This document shows positions 50,779 to 60,257 of a stretch of DNA of 60,993 nt, one piece after another. Made by a program: the position numbers and the translations under genes. Positions within the stretch are counted from its first letter, which is position 1, and the number at the start of each line of letters is the position of its first letter. Origin of the DNA: Nitrospirales bacterium (GTDB lineage: Bacteria > Nitrospirota > Nitrospiria > Nitrospirales > UBA8639). The notes under the pieces were generated by a model. The model saw nothing but the letters and a program-made list of their open reading frames with translations. It had not been told where the DNA came from and searched no databases. The stretch covers positions 1 to 60,993 of the forward strand of contig JAJDBS010000018.1 in assembly GCA_029261235.1 (NCBI GenBank). Reading direction: 5' to 3'.

Positions 50779-51537
50779 ATGCTGATGTCCTCTCGTATTG
50801 GGAAATGGGTGCTTGTTCTACTAGGCATCGCTGGGTTGTATGCCATTGTTCAGGTATCAGGCCTTCAGGAGATTCTTCATCCAGAACACTTAACATCTCT
50901 CCTCAGTGATTTGGGTGTTGCTGGACCCTTTGCCTTGATGGGCTTGATGACGTTAGCAGTTGTCGTCAGCCCGATTCCAAGCTTGCCGATAGATTTAGCG
51001 GCTGGGGCGGCCTATGGGCCTTTTGGGGGCGCGGTGTATGTGTTGATTGGCGCGGAGGTTGGAGCCATCATCAGCTTTCTGATCGGCAGGGCCCTTGGGC
51101 GAGATGTATTAAGCCGATGGTTAAAAAGCGATATCACCTTTTGCGAGCAATGTTCGGATCATCATTTAATCGGTTTGATGATTGTGGCTCGGCTTGTTCC
51201 TGTGTTTTCTTTTGATATTGTGAGTTATGGTGCAGGGTTGACGAAGATGAGTCTCAAGGCGTTTGCCTTGGCAACCTTTGTGGGCATGGCACCTCCTACT
51301 TTTGCGCTGACGTATTTAGGTAGTGCGGTAATGACCGTCCAATGGCCACTCATGTTAGCCGGAGGTTTGTTAGTCATTGTTTTTCTTTTGTTGCCTAAGT
51401 GGATCATGAATCATCAGTCGTCTTGGTGGGTTCGAGTGATTCAGGGAAAGCCTATGGTTTCGGAGTTGCCGAGCGATGCCCAAACTCACAACGATCAATG
51501 TGAGTGGTGTGGCAAAACAGCGGTGAATCAAGAATGA
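50779..51537 (+). CDS. TVP38/TMEM64-family membrane protein, copy 2
   Basis: The 252-residue, about six-span protein has the signature SPIPSLPIDLAAGAAYGPFGGAVYVLIGAEVGAIISFLIGRALG and VARLVPVFSFDIVSYGAGLTKM. A C-x2-C pair (DQCEWCGK) near its C-terminus and another cysteine pair (FCEQC) in a cytoplasmic loop are absent from copy 1. These cysteines suggest thiol exchange with the reductase encoded convergently eight bases beyond its stop. It diverges from copy 1 across 218 bases. Confidence 0.88.
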   Translation: MLMSSRIGKWVLVLLGIAGLYAIVQVSGLQEILHPEHLTSLLSDLGVAGPFALMGLMTLAVVVSPIPSLPIDLAAGAAYGPFGGAVYVLIGAEVGAIISFLIGRALGRDVLSRWLKSDITFCEQCSDHHLIGLMIVARLVPVFSFDIVSYGAGLTKMSLKAFALATFVGMAPPTFALTYLGSAVMTVQWPLMLAGGLLVIVFLLLPKWIMNHQSSWWVRVIQGKPMVSELPSDAQTHNDQCEWCGKTAVNQE

Positions 51538-51545
51538 TAGATCTA

Positions 51546-52961
51546 TTATGTGGAAGGTAGTTGATCTGCCAGTTCTTCGGCTGGGTAAGTGAGGATTTCT
51601 GCAAGAGTCGGGTGGTAGTGAGGAATGAGGAGCAAGTCCCTGACGGTACCATGGAAATACATGATGGTAATGAGTTCGTGGATGAGTTCAGAGGCTTCAG
51701 GGCCAGCGATATGGGCTCCAATAATTTCACCTGATTGTGGGTCGCACAGAATTTTCACATGCCCGTGTATTTCGCCGAGGCAGAGAGATTTCCCGTGGTC
51801 GTTAAACGGGTACGATGCCACGAGATATGGCCTATCTTGAGTCTGGCATTCGCGTTCAGATAATCCCACGCTGGCCACTTGGGGATCTGTGAATGTGACT
51901 TGTGCTTTCAGTCGGTCATCGTATTGTTTGAGTGGGAGGTCTTGATGTATGGCATTCCAGCCGGCGATTTCCCCCTGCTCGATGGCGATATGGACGATCT
52001 CATGCAATCCGTTTACATCACCGATCGCAAAGATGTGTGGCTGCGAGGTTTGCATTGAATCATTGACGGTAATGGTATTCTTGTGAATGGCTACTTGGGC
52101 AGCGTCTAGATGTAACCCGTCAATATTTGGTCGACGTCCTAGGGCTTGTAGAATGGTTGAGGCTGTGACCTGCTGAGGCTGCCCGTCATGAAGGAAATGG
52201 ACGGTTTTTTGTCCGTCAGATGATCTCGCCACCCGTTCGATCGATGTTTTCGTATAGAGTGTCATGCCTTCTTCTTTGAGTTTGCTTTCTACAGGTTCGG
52301 CCAAGTCTTGGTCTACTTGAGACAAGATATGCGCGCTGCGCTGAATTACGCTGACTTTGACGCCAATCCGTGAAAAAAACTGAGCCAGCTCCATAGCAAC
52401 AGCTCCGCCACCTAAGACGATCATGGAATCCGGAGGCGTACGAAGTTCCAGGGCATCATCACTCGTGAGATAGCCAGCTTCTTCTAATCCAGGGATGGGA
52501 ATATGGGAGATCACCGATCCTGTGGCAATAATGAAGGTCTTGGCTGTCAGGTGATGGGCTCCCGCCTGTATCACTGTTGGAGAGAGAAAGTACGCTTTTT
52601 CTTGATACAACGTAAATCGAGGATGTTTGAGTGCCTGAACTCGATAGTCGGTGAATTCCTTGATGAGTCGATCTTTTCGATCAATAATGGCGTTGAGATT
52701 CGCTTGCAGGTCTGAGGTATGCAGCCCAAACTCAGGAGCTCGGCGAATGAGAGCGGCTACATCGGATGAACGAAGGATGGTTTTGGTTGGCATGCAGCCG
52801 CGTAAAATGCAGAGCCCTCCCAGTGGACCGTGATCAATGATTCCGATATTGGCGCCTTCCGCTTCGGCTGTACGTGCCGCGGCATAGCCTGCGGAACCAC
52901 CACCAATAATGATGACATCATGGTTGATAATGGGCCTAGGCGATTCTGAGTTTTTTGTCAT
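51546..52961 (-). CDS. FAD-dependent disulphide reductase (dihydrolipoamide-dehydrogenase-like), copy 2
   Basis: The 471-residue protein has VIIIGGGSAGYAAARTAEAEGA (FAD), the redox disulphide C-I-L-R-G-C-M-P-T-K, SMIVLGGGAVAMELAQFFSRIG (NAD(P)) and IFAIGDVNGLHEIVHIAIEQG. It ends IPHYHPTLAEILTYPAEELA, with the catalytic His-Pro. It belongs to the same superfamily as the 48203 gene but is clearly diverged (C-x4-C motif CILRGC against CLNVGC). It is transcribed toward TVP38 copy 2. Confidence 0.85.
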   Translation of the reverse strand: MTKNSESPRPIINHDVIIIGGGSAGYAAARTAEAEGANIGIIDHGPLGGLCILRGCMPTKTILRSSDVAALIRRAPEFGLHTSDLQANLNAIIDRKDRLIKEFTDYRVQALKHPRFTLYQEKAYFLSPTVIQAGAHHLTAKTFIIATGSVISHIPIPGLEEAGYLTSDDALELRTPPDSMIVLGGGAVAMELAQFFSRIGVKVSVIQRSAHILSQVDQDLAEPVESKLKEEGMTLYTKTSIERVARSSDGQKTVHFLHDGQPQQVTASTILQALGRRPNIDGLHLDAAQVAIHKNTITVNDSMQTSQPHIFAIGDVNGLHEIVHIAIEQGEIAGWNAIHQDLPLKQYDDRLKAQVTFTDPQVASVGLSERECQTQDRPYLVASYPFNDHGKSLCLGEIHGHVKILCDPQSGEIIGAHIAGPEASELIHELITIMYFHGTVRDLLLIPHYHPTLAEILTYPAEELADQLPST

Positions 52962-52991
52962 GGAATGACCTCTTGAGATGAAGGATGAATC

Positions 52992-53429
52992 ATGATTAAC
53001 CTATTCGGCAGAGGGAAGAGGTCATGTTGTTTGAGCGTGATGATGGTGGTTTGTCTATTAGGCATCAGTGGGTGCTTCCCGAAGTCTATGCCATTGGCGA
53101 TTTTGCCCATGGCCGAATCGGAAGCCGCGTCTCTCAATTTGAAGGGGATTGATTCTTATCATGGTGGTGAGTGGGAATCGGCCCTTCAGTCATTTCAGTC
53201 CGCGATATAGGTGAATGCGCAGTTAGTTGAAGCGCATTTTAATGCCGCGCTTGCGTTGCATCAATTAGGTCGACATGAAGAGGCGACTCAATTTTTTGTG
53301 CGAGCCGGAGAATTAGATCCTGAGAATCAATCTATTCTGACTTCCACATTGTATCGTAATCATTTGGGGTTGTCGTCAACTCTGGAACGGCATATGAGTG
53401 GAGGATATCGGTATCAAGATAAAAAGTGA
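52992..53429 (+). pseudogene. TPR lipoprotein gene interrupted by one in-frame TAG
   Basis: The frame starts MINLFGRGKRSCCLSVMMVV behind AAGGATG, with a lipobox L-G-I-S-G-C, then SLNLKGIDSYHGGEWESALQSFQSAI. TAG at 53208-53210 interrupts it, and the same frame continues VNAQLVEAHFNAALALHQLG RHEEATQFFVRAGELDPEN. The two halves form two continuous TPR units, so the codon at the stop was probably GAG, CAG or AAG. A GTG directly after the stop might allow restart, but the second part would lack export. Either a recent mutation or a sequence error. Confidence 0.75.
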
Positions 53430-53473
53430 GAAGGAAGAAGGTGAAAGCAGGGTGAATGCGTTTTTCTGCCATT

Positions 53474-55408
53474 TTACTTTTCACTTTTCACTTCTGTCTT
53501 AGTGAGCTCCAAGATCTTGGCAATAAGGACTTCGACTTGAAACGGTTTTTGAATGAAGGCGTTAATCGTTGATTGTGCGAAATGTTTCATGGCTTCTTCT
53601 TCGGTGTACCCGCTAGACACGAGGATGGGAACAGCTTGATCCATCTCGCGGATTTTTTCTGCCAATTTCCCTCCGTCTACATGTGGCATCGTGAGGTCGA
53701 GGAATACGAGAGCAATCTGGCCATGATGCTGTTCAAAAATATGAGCGCCTGCTTTTCCATCTTGAGCCACGAGCGCATCAAAGCCTATTTCATGAAGGAT
53801 CAGTGAGCAGGTTGTTCTGACATCTTCTTCGTCATCGACAATCAGGATCTTCGTGGGTGTGGGGTTTGAGGATGGGTTCACAGGCAAGGTGACAGAGGGA
53901 GATTGCTGCATCGTGGGTTGCTTGCTGCGGGGAAACATGAACCAAAACTCTGTCCCAAGACCAACTTGGCTGCGCACGGCAATGGCGGCTCCATGGCCTC
54001 GCACGAGCCCCAAGAGGGTTGCTAAGCCTAGCCCACGGCCGGGGAATTTTGTGCTAAAAAAAGGATCAAAGATTTTAGAGACTAATTCTGGCTGAATACC
54101 ATGTCCCGTATCTTGAATGTTCAACGACACACATGAGCCCGTTGGGAGATCCCCCATAATATGATATTCACTAAAATCCTGCGTAGAGGCATCCAGGCTA
54201 CTCGTCGTTATTGAGATCATACCGTCTTGTTCGCCAATGGCTTCTGCTGCATTTATGACGACGTTCATGAGTAGTTGTCGAAGTTGCGACCGATCGCCAT
54301 AGATAGCAGGGAGCTCGTTTGCCAATTGGAATGTTAACGTGATCCGCTTGGAAACAGTTGACCGCAGGAATGATTGGCTATCTTTCAGGAACTGTTGCAG
54401 ATTGATTGCCTGAAACACTAATTGCGTTTGGCCAGCAAAGGTTAGCATTTGGTTCGCCAGTTCTCCTCCACGAAGCCCCGATTTTTCAATAATATCTATG
54501 TGAGTGCGAGTCGGGGAATCCGATGGAAGGGACCGCAAGGCTAGCCCTGCACGAGCGACGATCGCCATTAGTAAATTGTTGAAGTCATGGGCAATGCCTC
54601 CCGCTAAGACTCCTAGGCTTTCCAGTTTTTGCGCATGTTGCCGTTCTGTTTCATGACGTAGTCGTTCCTCTTCAGCTTTTCGACGTTCTGTCAAATCTCG
54701 TAATGAGGTGAGATACGCAGGCTCGTTGTCCCATTCAATCGGCACAACTCTCATTTCAACAGAGGTAGATGATTCGAGATGATGCGCAATGCTAATTTCG
54801 CTCGTTTGTCCGGGAACCAAGGGGTACCCAAACGGGGAAGCTAAGAGCTCCTCTGCTGTTTGGTGCAAGAGGTGTTCTGCCGCTGGGTTGGTGAAGCGGA
54901 TGAGACCGTTGGTGTCGACGACGACGAGGCCATCCACTGAAGATTGCAAGATTGTGGTTGATTGACGCTCCAGGGATTGAAGACGATGGACTGCGCTCAA
55001 TTGATTGATGGCTTGATGAATATGGCGCGTCAAGAAATCTTCTGATAGGGAGTGCTTGATAAAGTAATTTTGGACGCCAAGCTTGATGGCTTGTGCTGCG
55101 ATTTCTTCGTCACCCTGCCCTATGAGAAAAATAATTGGAGTGCCAGATGTGGCGCGCTTGCCGTTGAGCCTCGACAGGAAATCGACCCCCGTCATATCAA
55201 GGAGATGGTAATCGAGGAGAATGCAGTGGGGAGTCATGTGTGCACAGGCTTCGAGGGCTTGCTCCCCACTTTCTATTTCTTGGATATCAAGGTTGATAGG
55301 CGTGGCTCGTTGAATCCACTGACGATAGGTGTATCGGTCAGTTGGATTGCTAGCAGCGATAAAAAGAAGGAAGTTGGTCAGCTGAGTCTGTGAACGTTGG
55401 TTTTGCAT
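53474..55408 (-). CDS. Hybrid histidine kinase: REC-PAS-HisKA-HATPase-REC
   Basis: I chose ATG 55408; an in-frame TTG two codons upstream is less likely. Domains: an N-terminal receiver (~14-135, phospho-acceptor in CILLDYHLLDMTGVDFL) and a PAS domain (~150-245, GLVVVDTNGLIRFTNPAAEHLL). HisKA follows with the His in LGVLAGGIAHDFNNLLMAI, then HATPase (LMNVVINAAEAIGEQ, IQDTGHGIQPELV, GRGLGLATLLGLV). A C-terminal receiver completes it (ILIVDDEEDVRTTC; ALVFLDLTMPHVDGGKL). The HDFNNLL His box is typical of complex hybrid kinases. It is soluble, with no membrane segment; the signal is unknown. Confidence 0.9.
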   Translation of the reverse strand: MQNQRSQTQLTNFLLFIAASNPTDRYTYRQWIQRATPINLDIQEIESGEQALEACAHMTPHCILLDYHLLDMTGVDFLSRLNGKRATSGTPIIFLIGQGDEEIAAQAIKLGVQNYFIKHSLSEDFLTRHIHQAINQLSAVHRLQSLERQSTTILQSSVDGLVVVDTNGLIRFTNPAAEHLLHQTAEELLASPFGYPLVPGQTSEISIAHHLESSTSVEMRVVPIEWDNEPAYLTSLRDLTERRKAEEERLRHETERQHAQKLESLGVLAGGIAHDFNNLLMAIVARAGLALRSLPSDSPTRTHIDIIEKSGLRGGELANQMLTFAGQTQLVFQAINLQQFLKDSQSFLRSTVSKRITLTFQLANELPAIYGDRSQLRQLLMNVVINAAEAIGEQDGMISITTSSLDASTQDFSEYHIMGDLPTGSCVSLNIQDTGHGIQPELVSKIFDPFFSTKFPGRGLGLATLLGLVRGHGAAIAVRSQVGLGTEFWFMFPRSKQPTMQQSPSVTLPVNPSSNPTPTKILIVDDEEDVRTTCSLILHEIGFDALVAQDGKAGAHIFEQHHGQIALVFLDLTMPHVDGGKLAEKIREMDQAVPILVSSGYTEEEAMKHFAQSTINAFIQKPFQVEVLIAKILELTKTEVKSEK

Positions 55409-55455
55409 ATTCAATTCAAAGCACGTTACAAGCAGTCGTCAACAGGAGCAATGAC

Positions 55456-55672
55456 GTGAGAACGTTGGATGAGTTTTTCATGCGGGCCAATTCTCCAGGC
55501 GTAATTTCCTCCTTCACTCTGAATGCCAGCGGCAATGTCTTGCCTCCCCCCCTCCAAAAAGGTGCAATTGGGCGGCATCATACTCGTGCCGAAGACCGGT
55601 TTCAATGGGGAGGTATCTTATTTGAATGGAGGAACCGTGAGAGTGGAAACGCACAAGGAAAAAAGGCCGTAA
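55456..55672 (+). pseudogene. Possible small gene frameshifted in a C7 run
   Basis: GTG 55456 lies about seven bases after AGGAG and reads VRTLDEFFMRANSPGVISSF TLNASGNVLPPP. At a run of seven Cs (55546-55552) a change to the neighbouring frame gives SKKVQLGGIILVPKTGFNGE VSYLNGGTVRVETHKEKRP and a stop at 55670. One C fewer would fuse both into a ~72-residue protein. The continuous reading looks protein-like on both sides, but no family is recognised, so this is tentative. It could be phase-variable, decayed, or an assembly error. Confidence 0.3.
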
Positions 55673-55757
55673 TGAGGGAAGAAAAGGAAGTGGGTGGAAG
55701 AGGGAGTCTGAATTTGGTTGCGGGTTTTATTGCCTTTCTTCTTTTTTAGTTGAGGTA

Positions 55758-57437
55758 TTAGGTTTCCACCATGTGTTGAGAACTTTCGTTCGCAGGGAGT
55801 GGAGGGGCGAGCCAATAGCCTTGCATGGCATCGCAACCATGTTCTTCGAGAAAGGTCACTTGCTCCTGTGTTTCTACGCCTTCCGCAATGACTTGCAGCC
55901 CCAGCGCTTTTCCTAGGGAAATGATGGCCTCGACAATTGCGGCATCATTGGTGTTGTGGGGAAGTTCACGAATAAGGCTTTGATCCAGTTTGATGCCATC
56001 AACGGGAAAGGCCTTGAGATAGCGCAGTGATGCATAGCCGGCTCCAAAATCATCAATAAAGAGCTGCACGCCCATGTCTTTGAGTTCATGTAGGGTTTGT
56101 AGTGTCTCTTCTGTTTCGTGAATGAGAAAGGTTTCTGTCAGTTCCAGTTTGAGATTTCTTGGATCCAAATGGGAACGACTGAGTATATCTTGGATAAGGG
56201 CTGGTAAGTTTCCATGGTGAATTTGGCGAGCAGAAAGATTGACGGCGACATTGGGTCTGGGGAAACCTTGTTTCTCCCAATATTTTGCTTGTTTACTCGC
56301 CGCACGTAACACCCATTCGCCAATTGGGATGATCATGCCATTCTCTTCGGCTTGGGGAATAAATTGATTCGGGCCAATCAGCCCTTGGTACGGGTGATGC
56401 CACCGCAAAAGGGCTTCCATACCGATGATTTGCTTGGTCTGGAGATTCATTTGCGGTTGATAGTGTAGCAAGAATTCTTCTTTCGCCAACGCTCGATTGA
56501 GTTCGACTTCAAGTGTAGAACCATCAAGTCCAGCAGTTTTCATTCCTGCTGTATAGAACTGGTAACTGTTCCCTCCTTGGGCTTTGGCTCGATACATGGC
56601 TGCATCGGCGTGAGAAAGGAGTTCTTGTGGATTGGCGCTATCCCATGGGTAAATGGTCACGCCAAGGCTTCCGGTAATCTGGAGTTGATGGTGGTTCACA
56701 ATTATGGGTTGTGCGAGGAGTTGAAGGATACGCTGAGCCACGGCTGCGACATCTTCAACCGAAATGATTTGTTCGAGTAATATGGCAAATTCGTCACCGC
56801 CTAAGCGTACCCCGGTGTCAATCTCCCTGATGCATTTTTTGATTCGTGTTGCGACCGTTTTCAGTAACGAATCCCCACATTCATGTCCGAGGGTATCATT
56901 GATCGCTTTGAAGTGATCTAAATCTAAAAACATCAATGCCATCGCCATATCATTGCGATTGCAGCGAGCCACTGCACAGTTTAAGCGTTCATAGAAGAGC
57001 CCACGATTCGCGAGGCCTGTCAGATGATCATAATGCGCCAATTGCGTAATGCGCTGGGTGGCACGATGACGTTCCATCGCATAGCGAATGGCGCGGCACA
57101 AGGTTGAGCTACTTGTTTGCCCTTTGATGAGATAATCTTGAGCTCCACTTTTCACCGCAAAAATGGCTTGTTCTTCGTCTTCGACACTACTCAATATCAA
57201 AATAGGAGCGCCCGGGCAGTATTGGATAAATTGAGGAATGGATTCGAAGCTTTGGCCTTCAGGTAGATGAAGATCCAAGATGATGGCTTGAAAGGATTGG
57301 TACTGAACGAGATCTAAGGCTTCAGTGACCGACAGACTCTGCTCCATCGTAAATTGATTTTGGAGCCCCTCCTTCAGCATATTGTTAATCGTCAAGGCTT
57401 CTTGGTGATCATCTGCTACTAACAGGAGCTTAATCAT
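55758..57437 (-). CDS. REC-GGDEF-EAL response regulator (c-di-GMP turnover)
   Basis: The 559-residue protein has a receiver (1-115; D55 in AIILDLHLPEG), a GGDEF domain with intact G213-G-D-E-F (RLGGDEFAILL) and inhibitory site R204-x2-D207, and an EAL domain with E341-A-L (GMEALLRWHH). Further EAL motifs are KLELTETFLI, FIDDFGAGYASLRYLKAFPVDGIKLDQSLI and AEGVET. Both catalytic domains look active, so it may make and degrade c-di-GMP depending on phosphorylation. The hybrid kinase gene 350 bases downstream is a plausible phosphodonor. Confidence 0.92.
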   Translation of the reverse strand: MIKLLLVADDHQEALTINNMLKEGLQNQFTMEQSLSVTEALDLVQYQSFQAIILDLHLPEGQSFESIPQFIQYCPGAPILILSSVEDEEQAIFAVKSGAQDYLIKGQTSSSTLCRAIRYAMERHRATQRITQLAHYDHLTGLANRGLFYERLNCAVARCNRNDMAMALMFLDLDHFKAINDTLGHECGDSLLKTVATRIKKCIREIDTGVRLGGDEFAILLEQIISVEDVAAVAQRILQLLAQPIIVNHHQLQITGSLGVTIYPWDSANPQELLSHADAAMYRAKAQGGNSYQFYTAGMKTAGLDGSTLEVELNRALAKEEFLLHYQPQMNLQTKQIIGMEALLRWHHPYQGLIGPNQFIPQAEENGMIIPIGEWVLRAASKQAKYWEKQGFPRPNVAVNLSARQIHHGNLPALIQDILSRSHLDPRNLKLELTETFLIHETEETLQTLHELKDMGVQLFIDDFGAGYASLRYLKAFPVDGIKLDQSLIRELPHNTNDAAIVEAIISLGKALGLQVIAEGVETQEQVTFLEEHGCDAMQGYWLAPPLPANESSQHMVET

Positions 57438-58025
57438 GAGTCAGTCTTTCTCTCGATCGCTTATTCATCAAGATTTATATGCGATATGTGAAAAATCGTT
57501 GGTTCTGTGTATCTTCTCGGATATTGCAGGTCATTCTTGATGATTCAGGGGAAGTTTATCTATGCATACGTCTGTTGGTGAAGCATGAGTCATTCAATAA
57601 ATTTTCAATGAAATTAGATTGTTATGATTGTTTTATGCTGAAAACTCATTCCTGGAATAGCGTGTAACAATTAGGCAATAAAATTCAGTGAAAAAGTAGA
57701 AATTTCTTAATATTTTCAATGAAATCCATTTACTTTCTGTTATGATGTTGCGTATAGTGTCCTCAAATTGCGCCTTCTCGCAGTTCGTCCAACATTTATA
57801 GCCAATCATATTGTTCACTTCTGGTTATGCCTGCACAGCGCATCAGGTCAGGAGTCTATGAATGTTATGGGGGGCTGTGATTGCAGGTGAAACAGGATTT
57901 TTAGAGTTTTTTAAGATTTAAGCACTACTATTTGACAAAAAAAATCAACGATGTGCATCGTTGTTATCGGGTTTACGTAAAAGTGTTATGATTGAGACTC
58001 GCTACTAATATCTAAGGAGCCACGC
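57438..58025. other. 588 bp AT-rich region upstream of rpoD
   Basis: No gene is supported. The last 100 bases carry the probable rpoD control region (57932-57992). The middle is AT-rich with poorly formed frames. Confidence 0.5.
57932..57992 (+). promoter_or_regulatory. rpoD promoter region with perfect inverted repeat
   Basis: TTGACA (57932-57937) is followed by the perfect inverted repeat CAACGATG-TG-CATCGTTG (57946-57963), an operator-like palindrome. A good -10, TATGAT (57987-57992), lies further down but its -35 is poor. The palindrome is positioned to control whichever start is used. Confidence 0.5.
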
Positions 58026-59846
58026 ATGGGAAAAACGACAGCATTGGTAGAGGTGATTCAGCAGTTGATTGAACTCGGTCGTCCCAAGGGCCTGATTACC
58101 GTGAAGGATTTGACGAATATTCTTCCTGCCGATCAAATCACCTCTGAACAGTTACATGCGATTATGGGTGCGTTGCATGAGGCAAGCATCCAAGTGATTG
58201 ACCCTGTCAAACGGACAGTCTTGCAGTTGGCTTCTGTGAAAAAGAGTACAGGTCTTGAAGATGCTGATGACGCAGAGGACGAACCTGAGTCTTCCTTGGA
58301 TATTGATTTGACCCCAGGAGAGCCTACTCGAATTGATGATCCGGTTCGATTGTATTTGAAGGAAATGGGTCGAGTCCCCTTACTCACACGTGAGGGTGAA
58401 ATTGAGCTTGCCAAGCATATTGAAGAAGGTAAGCGAGACTTGGCCTGCTCTGTCTATGGTATGCCGGTCAGTATTCAATACCTCGAGTCGCTTCATGATC
58501 AATTGAAGTTAGAGGAGATTCGAGTGCGGGATATTGTGTTATTGCAGGAAACGTTGGACGAGGAAGAAGTTGAAGAAGACGCTGCGGTTGTAGAGCAGGA
58601 GAATGAAGAGCTTCGGCAGCGGACACTCGAAAGCTTGACCACCGTGCGCAAGCTTGGTCGAAATCTCGTGTCTCTCTATGCCCAAAATCGCGAAAAAGAA
58701 GCACCCAAGACGAAGCAAACTCAAATTGATAAACGTTTAACGTCTCTCACGGATCAATTCGTTGATCAAGTGGAATCATTAAATCTACATCAACGTGTGA
58801 AAGATTCGATGTTGAAACGAGTGAAAGATTTAGGTCAGGACATCCGCTCGGCTGATTTAGTCATCACACGGAATACGAAGAAGTTGGGTATTGCTGGTCA
58901 AGATGGGATTCAGGTCATCGGGAAGAAACCCAAGGCGGTTTCAAAAGCGGCAAGCAGAAGAAAGCCGCAGTTAACTCCCGAAGAAATCGAGCGACTGAAG
59001 AAAGACGTGGCGACGGCTAAAGAGGCTATCCAAAGTATTGAGGATGATGTGTTAGCCATGCCGATGGATGAATTTAAATCGGCCTTGATGATTTTAGGCA
59101 CAGCTGAAGAGAAAGTGAAGCGCGGCAAAGCGAAGCTCATTGAAGCCAATTTACGCTTAGTCGTGAGTATTGCGAGAAAGTATACCAATCGTGGTTTGCA
59201 ATTTATTGACCTTATCCAAGAGGGTAATATTGGGTTGATGCGAGCCGTTGATAAGTTTGAATATCAGCGTGGGTATAAATTTAGTACCTATGCGACATGG
59301 TGGATTCGGCAAGGTGTGACTCGCGCGATAGCCGATCAGGCGCGGACGATTCGTATCCCTGTGCATATGATTGAAGCGAATACCAAGCTTGCTCGGACGG
59401 CCAGACAATTGGTTCAACAATTGGGCCGGGAACCGACTCCTGAAGAGATTGCCGGTCGGATGGGTTTGACTCCAGAAAAAGTCCGTATGATGCTAGATAT
59501 TTCTAAGGGAACGATTTCCTTGGAAACCCCGATTGGGGAAAAAGAAGATAGTCAATTAGGGGACTTGATTGAAGATAAAAATGCGGTCTCGCCAATGGAT
59601 GCCGCCAATCGCTATGACCTCCAACGTCAAATCGCCAATGCCTTAGGGGTTTTGACGCCAAGAGAGGAAACAGTCATTCGGAAGCGATTTGGAATTGGTG
59701 ATAGCACCGATCATACCTTGGAAGAAATTGGACAAGATTTTGATGTCACTCGCGAGCGAATCCGACAGATTGAAGCGAAAGCATTAAAAAAGCTCCGACA
59801 TCCTAGTTGCAGTCACAAGCTACGGAGTTTGGTTGACCATCTTTAA
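58026..59846 (+). CDS. rpoD: Primary sigma factor RpoD (sigma-70)
   Basis: ATG 58026 follows AAGGAG by six bases. The 606-residue protein has region 1.1 (~1-80), region 1.2 ([32 protein letters not shown]) and a non-conserved region. Region 2 follows ([59 protein letters not shown]), then region 3. Region 4 is [30 protein letters not shown]. It directs housekeeping transcription. The length and all conserved motifs are normal. A strong terminator follows. Confidence 0.95.
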   Translation: MGKTTALVEVIQQLIELGRPKGLITVKDLTNILPADQITSEQLHAIMGALHEASIQVIDPVKRTVLQLASVKKSTGLEDADDAEDEPESSLDIDLTPGEPTRIDDPVRLYLKEMGRVPLLTREGEIELAKHIEEGKRDLACSVYGMPVSIQYLESLHDQLKLEEIRVRDIVLLQETLDEEEVEEDAAVVEQENEELRQRTLESLTTVRKLGRNLVSLYAQNREKEAPKTKQTQIDKRLTSLTDQFVDQVESLNLHQRVKDSMLKRVKDLGQDIRSADLVITRNTKKLGIAGQDGIQVIGKKPKAVSKAASRRKPQLTPEEIERLKKDVATAKEAIQSIEDDVLAMPMDEFKSALMILGTAEEKVKRGKAKLIEANLRLVVSIARKYTNRGLQFIDLIQEGNIGLMRAVDKFEYQRGYKFSTYATWWIRQGVTRAIADQARTIRIPVHMIEANTKLARTARQLVQQLGREPTPEEIAGRMGLTPEKVRMMLDISKGTISLETPIGEKEDSQLGDLIEDKNAVSPMDAANRYDLQRQIANALGVLTPREETVIRKRFGIGDSTDHTLEEIGQDFDVTRERIRQIEAKALKKLRHPSCSHKLRSLVDHL

Positions 59847-59870
59847 TCCAGAGTGATTTTTGAGAAGAGA

Positions 59871-59907
59871 AAAGGCCTTGTCATGTGTATGACGAGGCCT
59901 TTTTTTA
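59871..59907 (+). terminator. rpoD rho-independent terminator
   Basis: AAAGGCCTTGTCAT (59871-59884), loop GTGT and ATGACGAGGCCTTT (59889-59902) form a stem with a single G-T pair, followed by five or more Ts. It lies 25 bases after the rpoD stop. Confidence 0.85.
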
Positions 59908-59923
59908 TGTCATGCATGGCAAA

Positions 59924-60134
59924 GTTGAAAAAAGTCGTCACCGGTGTTCTCGCCTTTTTCTGTCCTCACGTACTGGAAGAACGCTCCGCTCGCCAAGCCT
60001 ACTCCGTCGAAGTGAGGGATGAAGGCCGTGATGGGCTGCGGTTTTGCTGGACGGACTTCTTTGAACATTCTCGTCGGTAAAGAGTCGACAGCTCTCTGGA
60101 GACATTTTTGTGCCATGAATGTGTCTTATTCAAC
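59924..60134 (+). repeat. Dispersed repeat R2, copy c (211 bp)
   Basis: It begins GTTGAA and ends TTCAAC. GTGTTCTCGCCTTTTTCTG, CTCACGTACTGGAAGAACGC and TTGCTGGACGGACTTCTTTG match copies a and b. A ~35 bp stretch around CTACTCCGTCGAAGTGAGGG is extra relative to them. Confidence 0.7.
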
Positions 60135-60257
60135 AGCCCCATACATGGTCTTGTTTTTTCGCGTCATGCCTGGAACTAAGTGATCCTGACGTTTATGAAT
60201 TGTTTCGGACGTTTGCCCTTCTCCCTTCTTATGCCCAGATGGTAGAATTTTTCTAGC

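Larger units (their letters stand above)
59847..60257. other. Intergenic region with rpoD terminator and repeat R2-c
   Basis: It contains the terminator at 59871 and repeat R2-c. Upstream of the response-regulator ATG there is no ribosome site, only TAGAAT at 60243-60248, which could be a -10 for a near-leaderless mRNA, though no matching -35 is seen. Confidence 0.4.

Noticed and set aside
60243..60257. Leaderless promoter for the response regulator at 60258
   Set aside because: TAGAAT is present but no -35 occurs at 16-18 bases, so the case is too weak to call a promoter.
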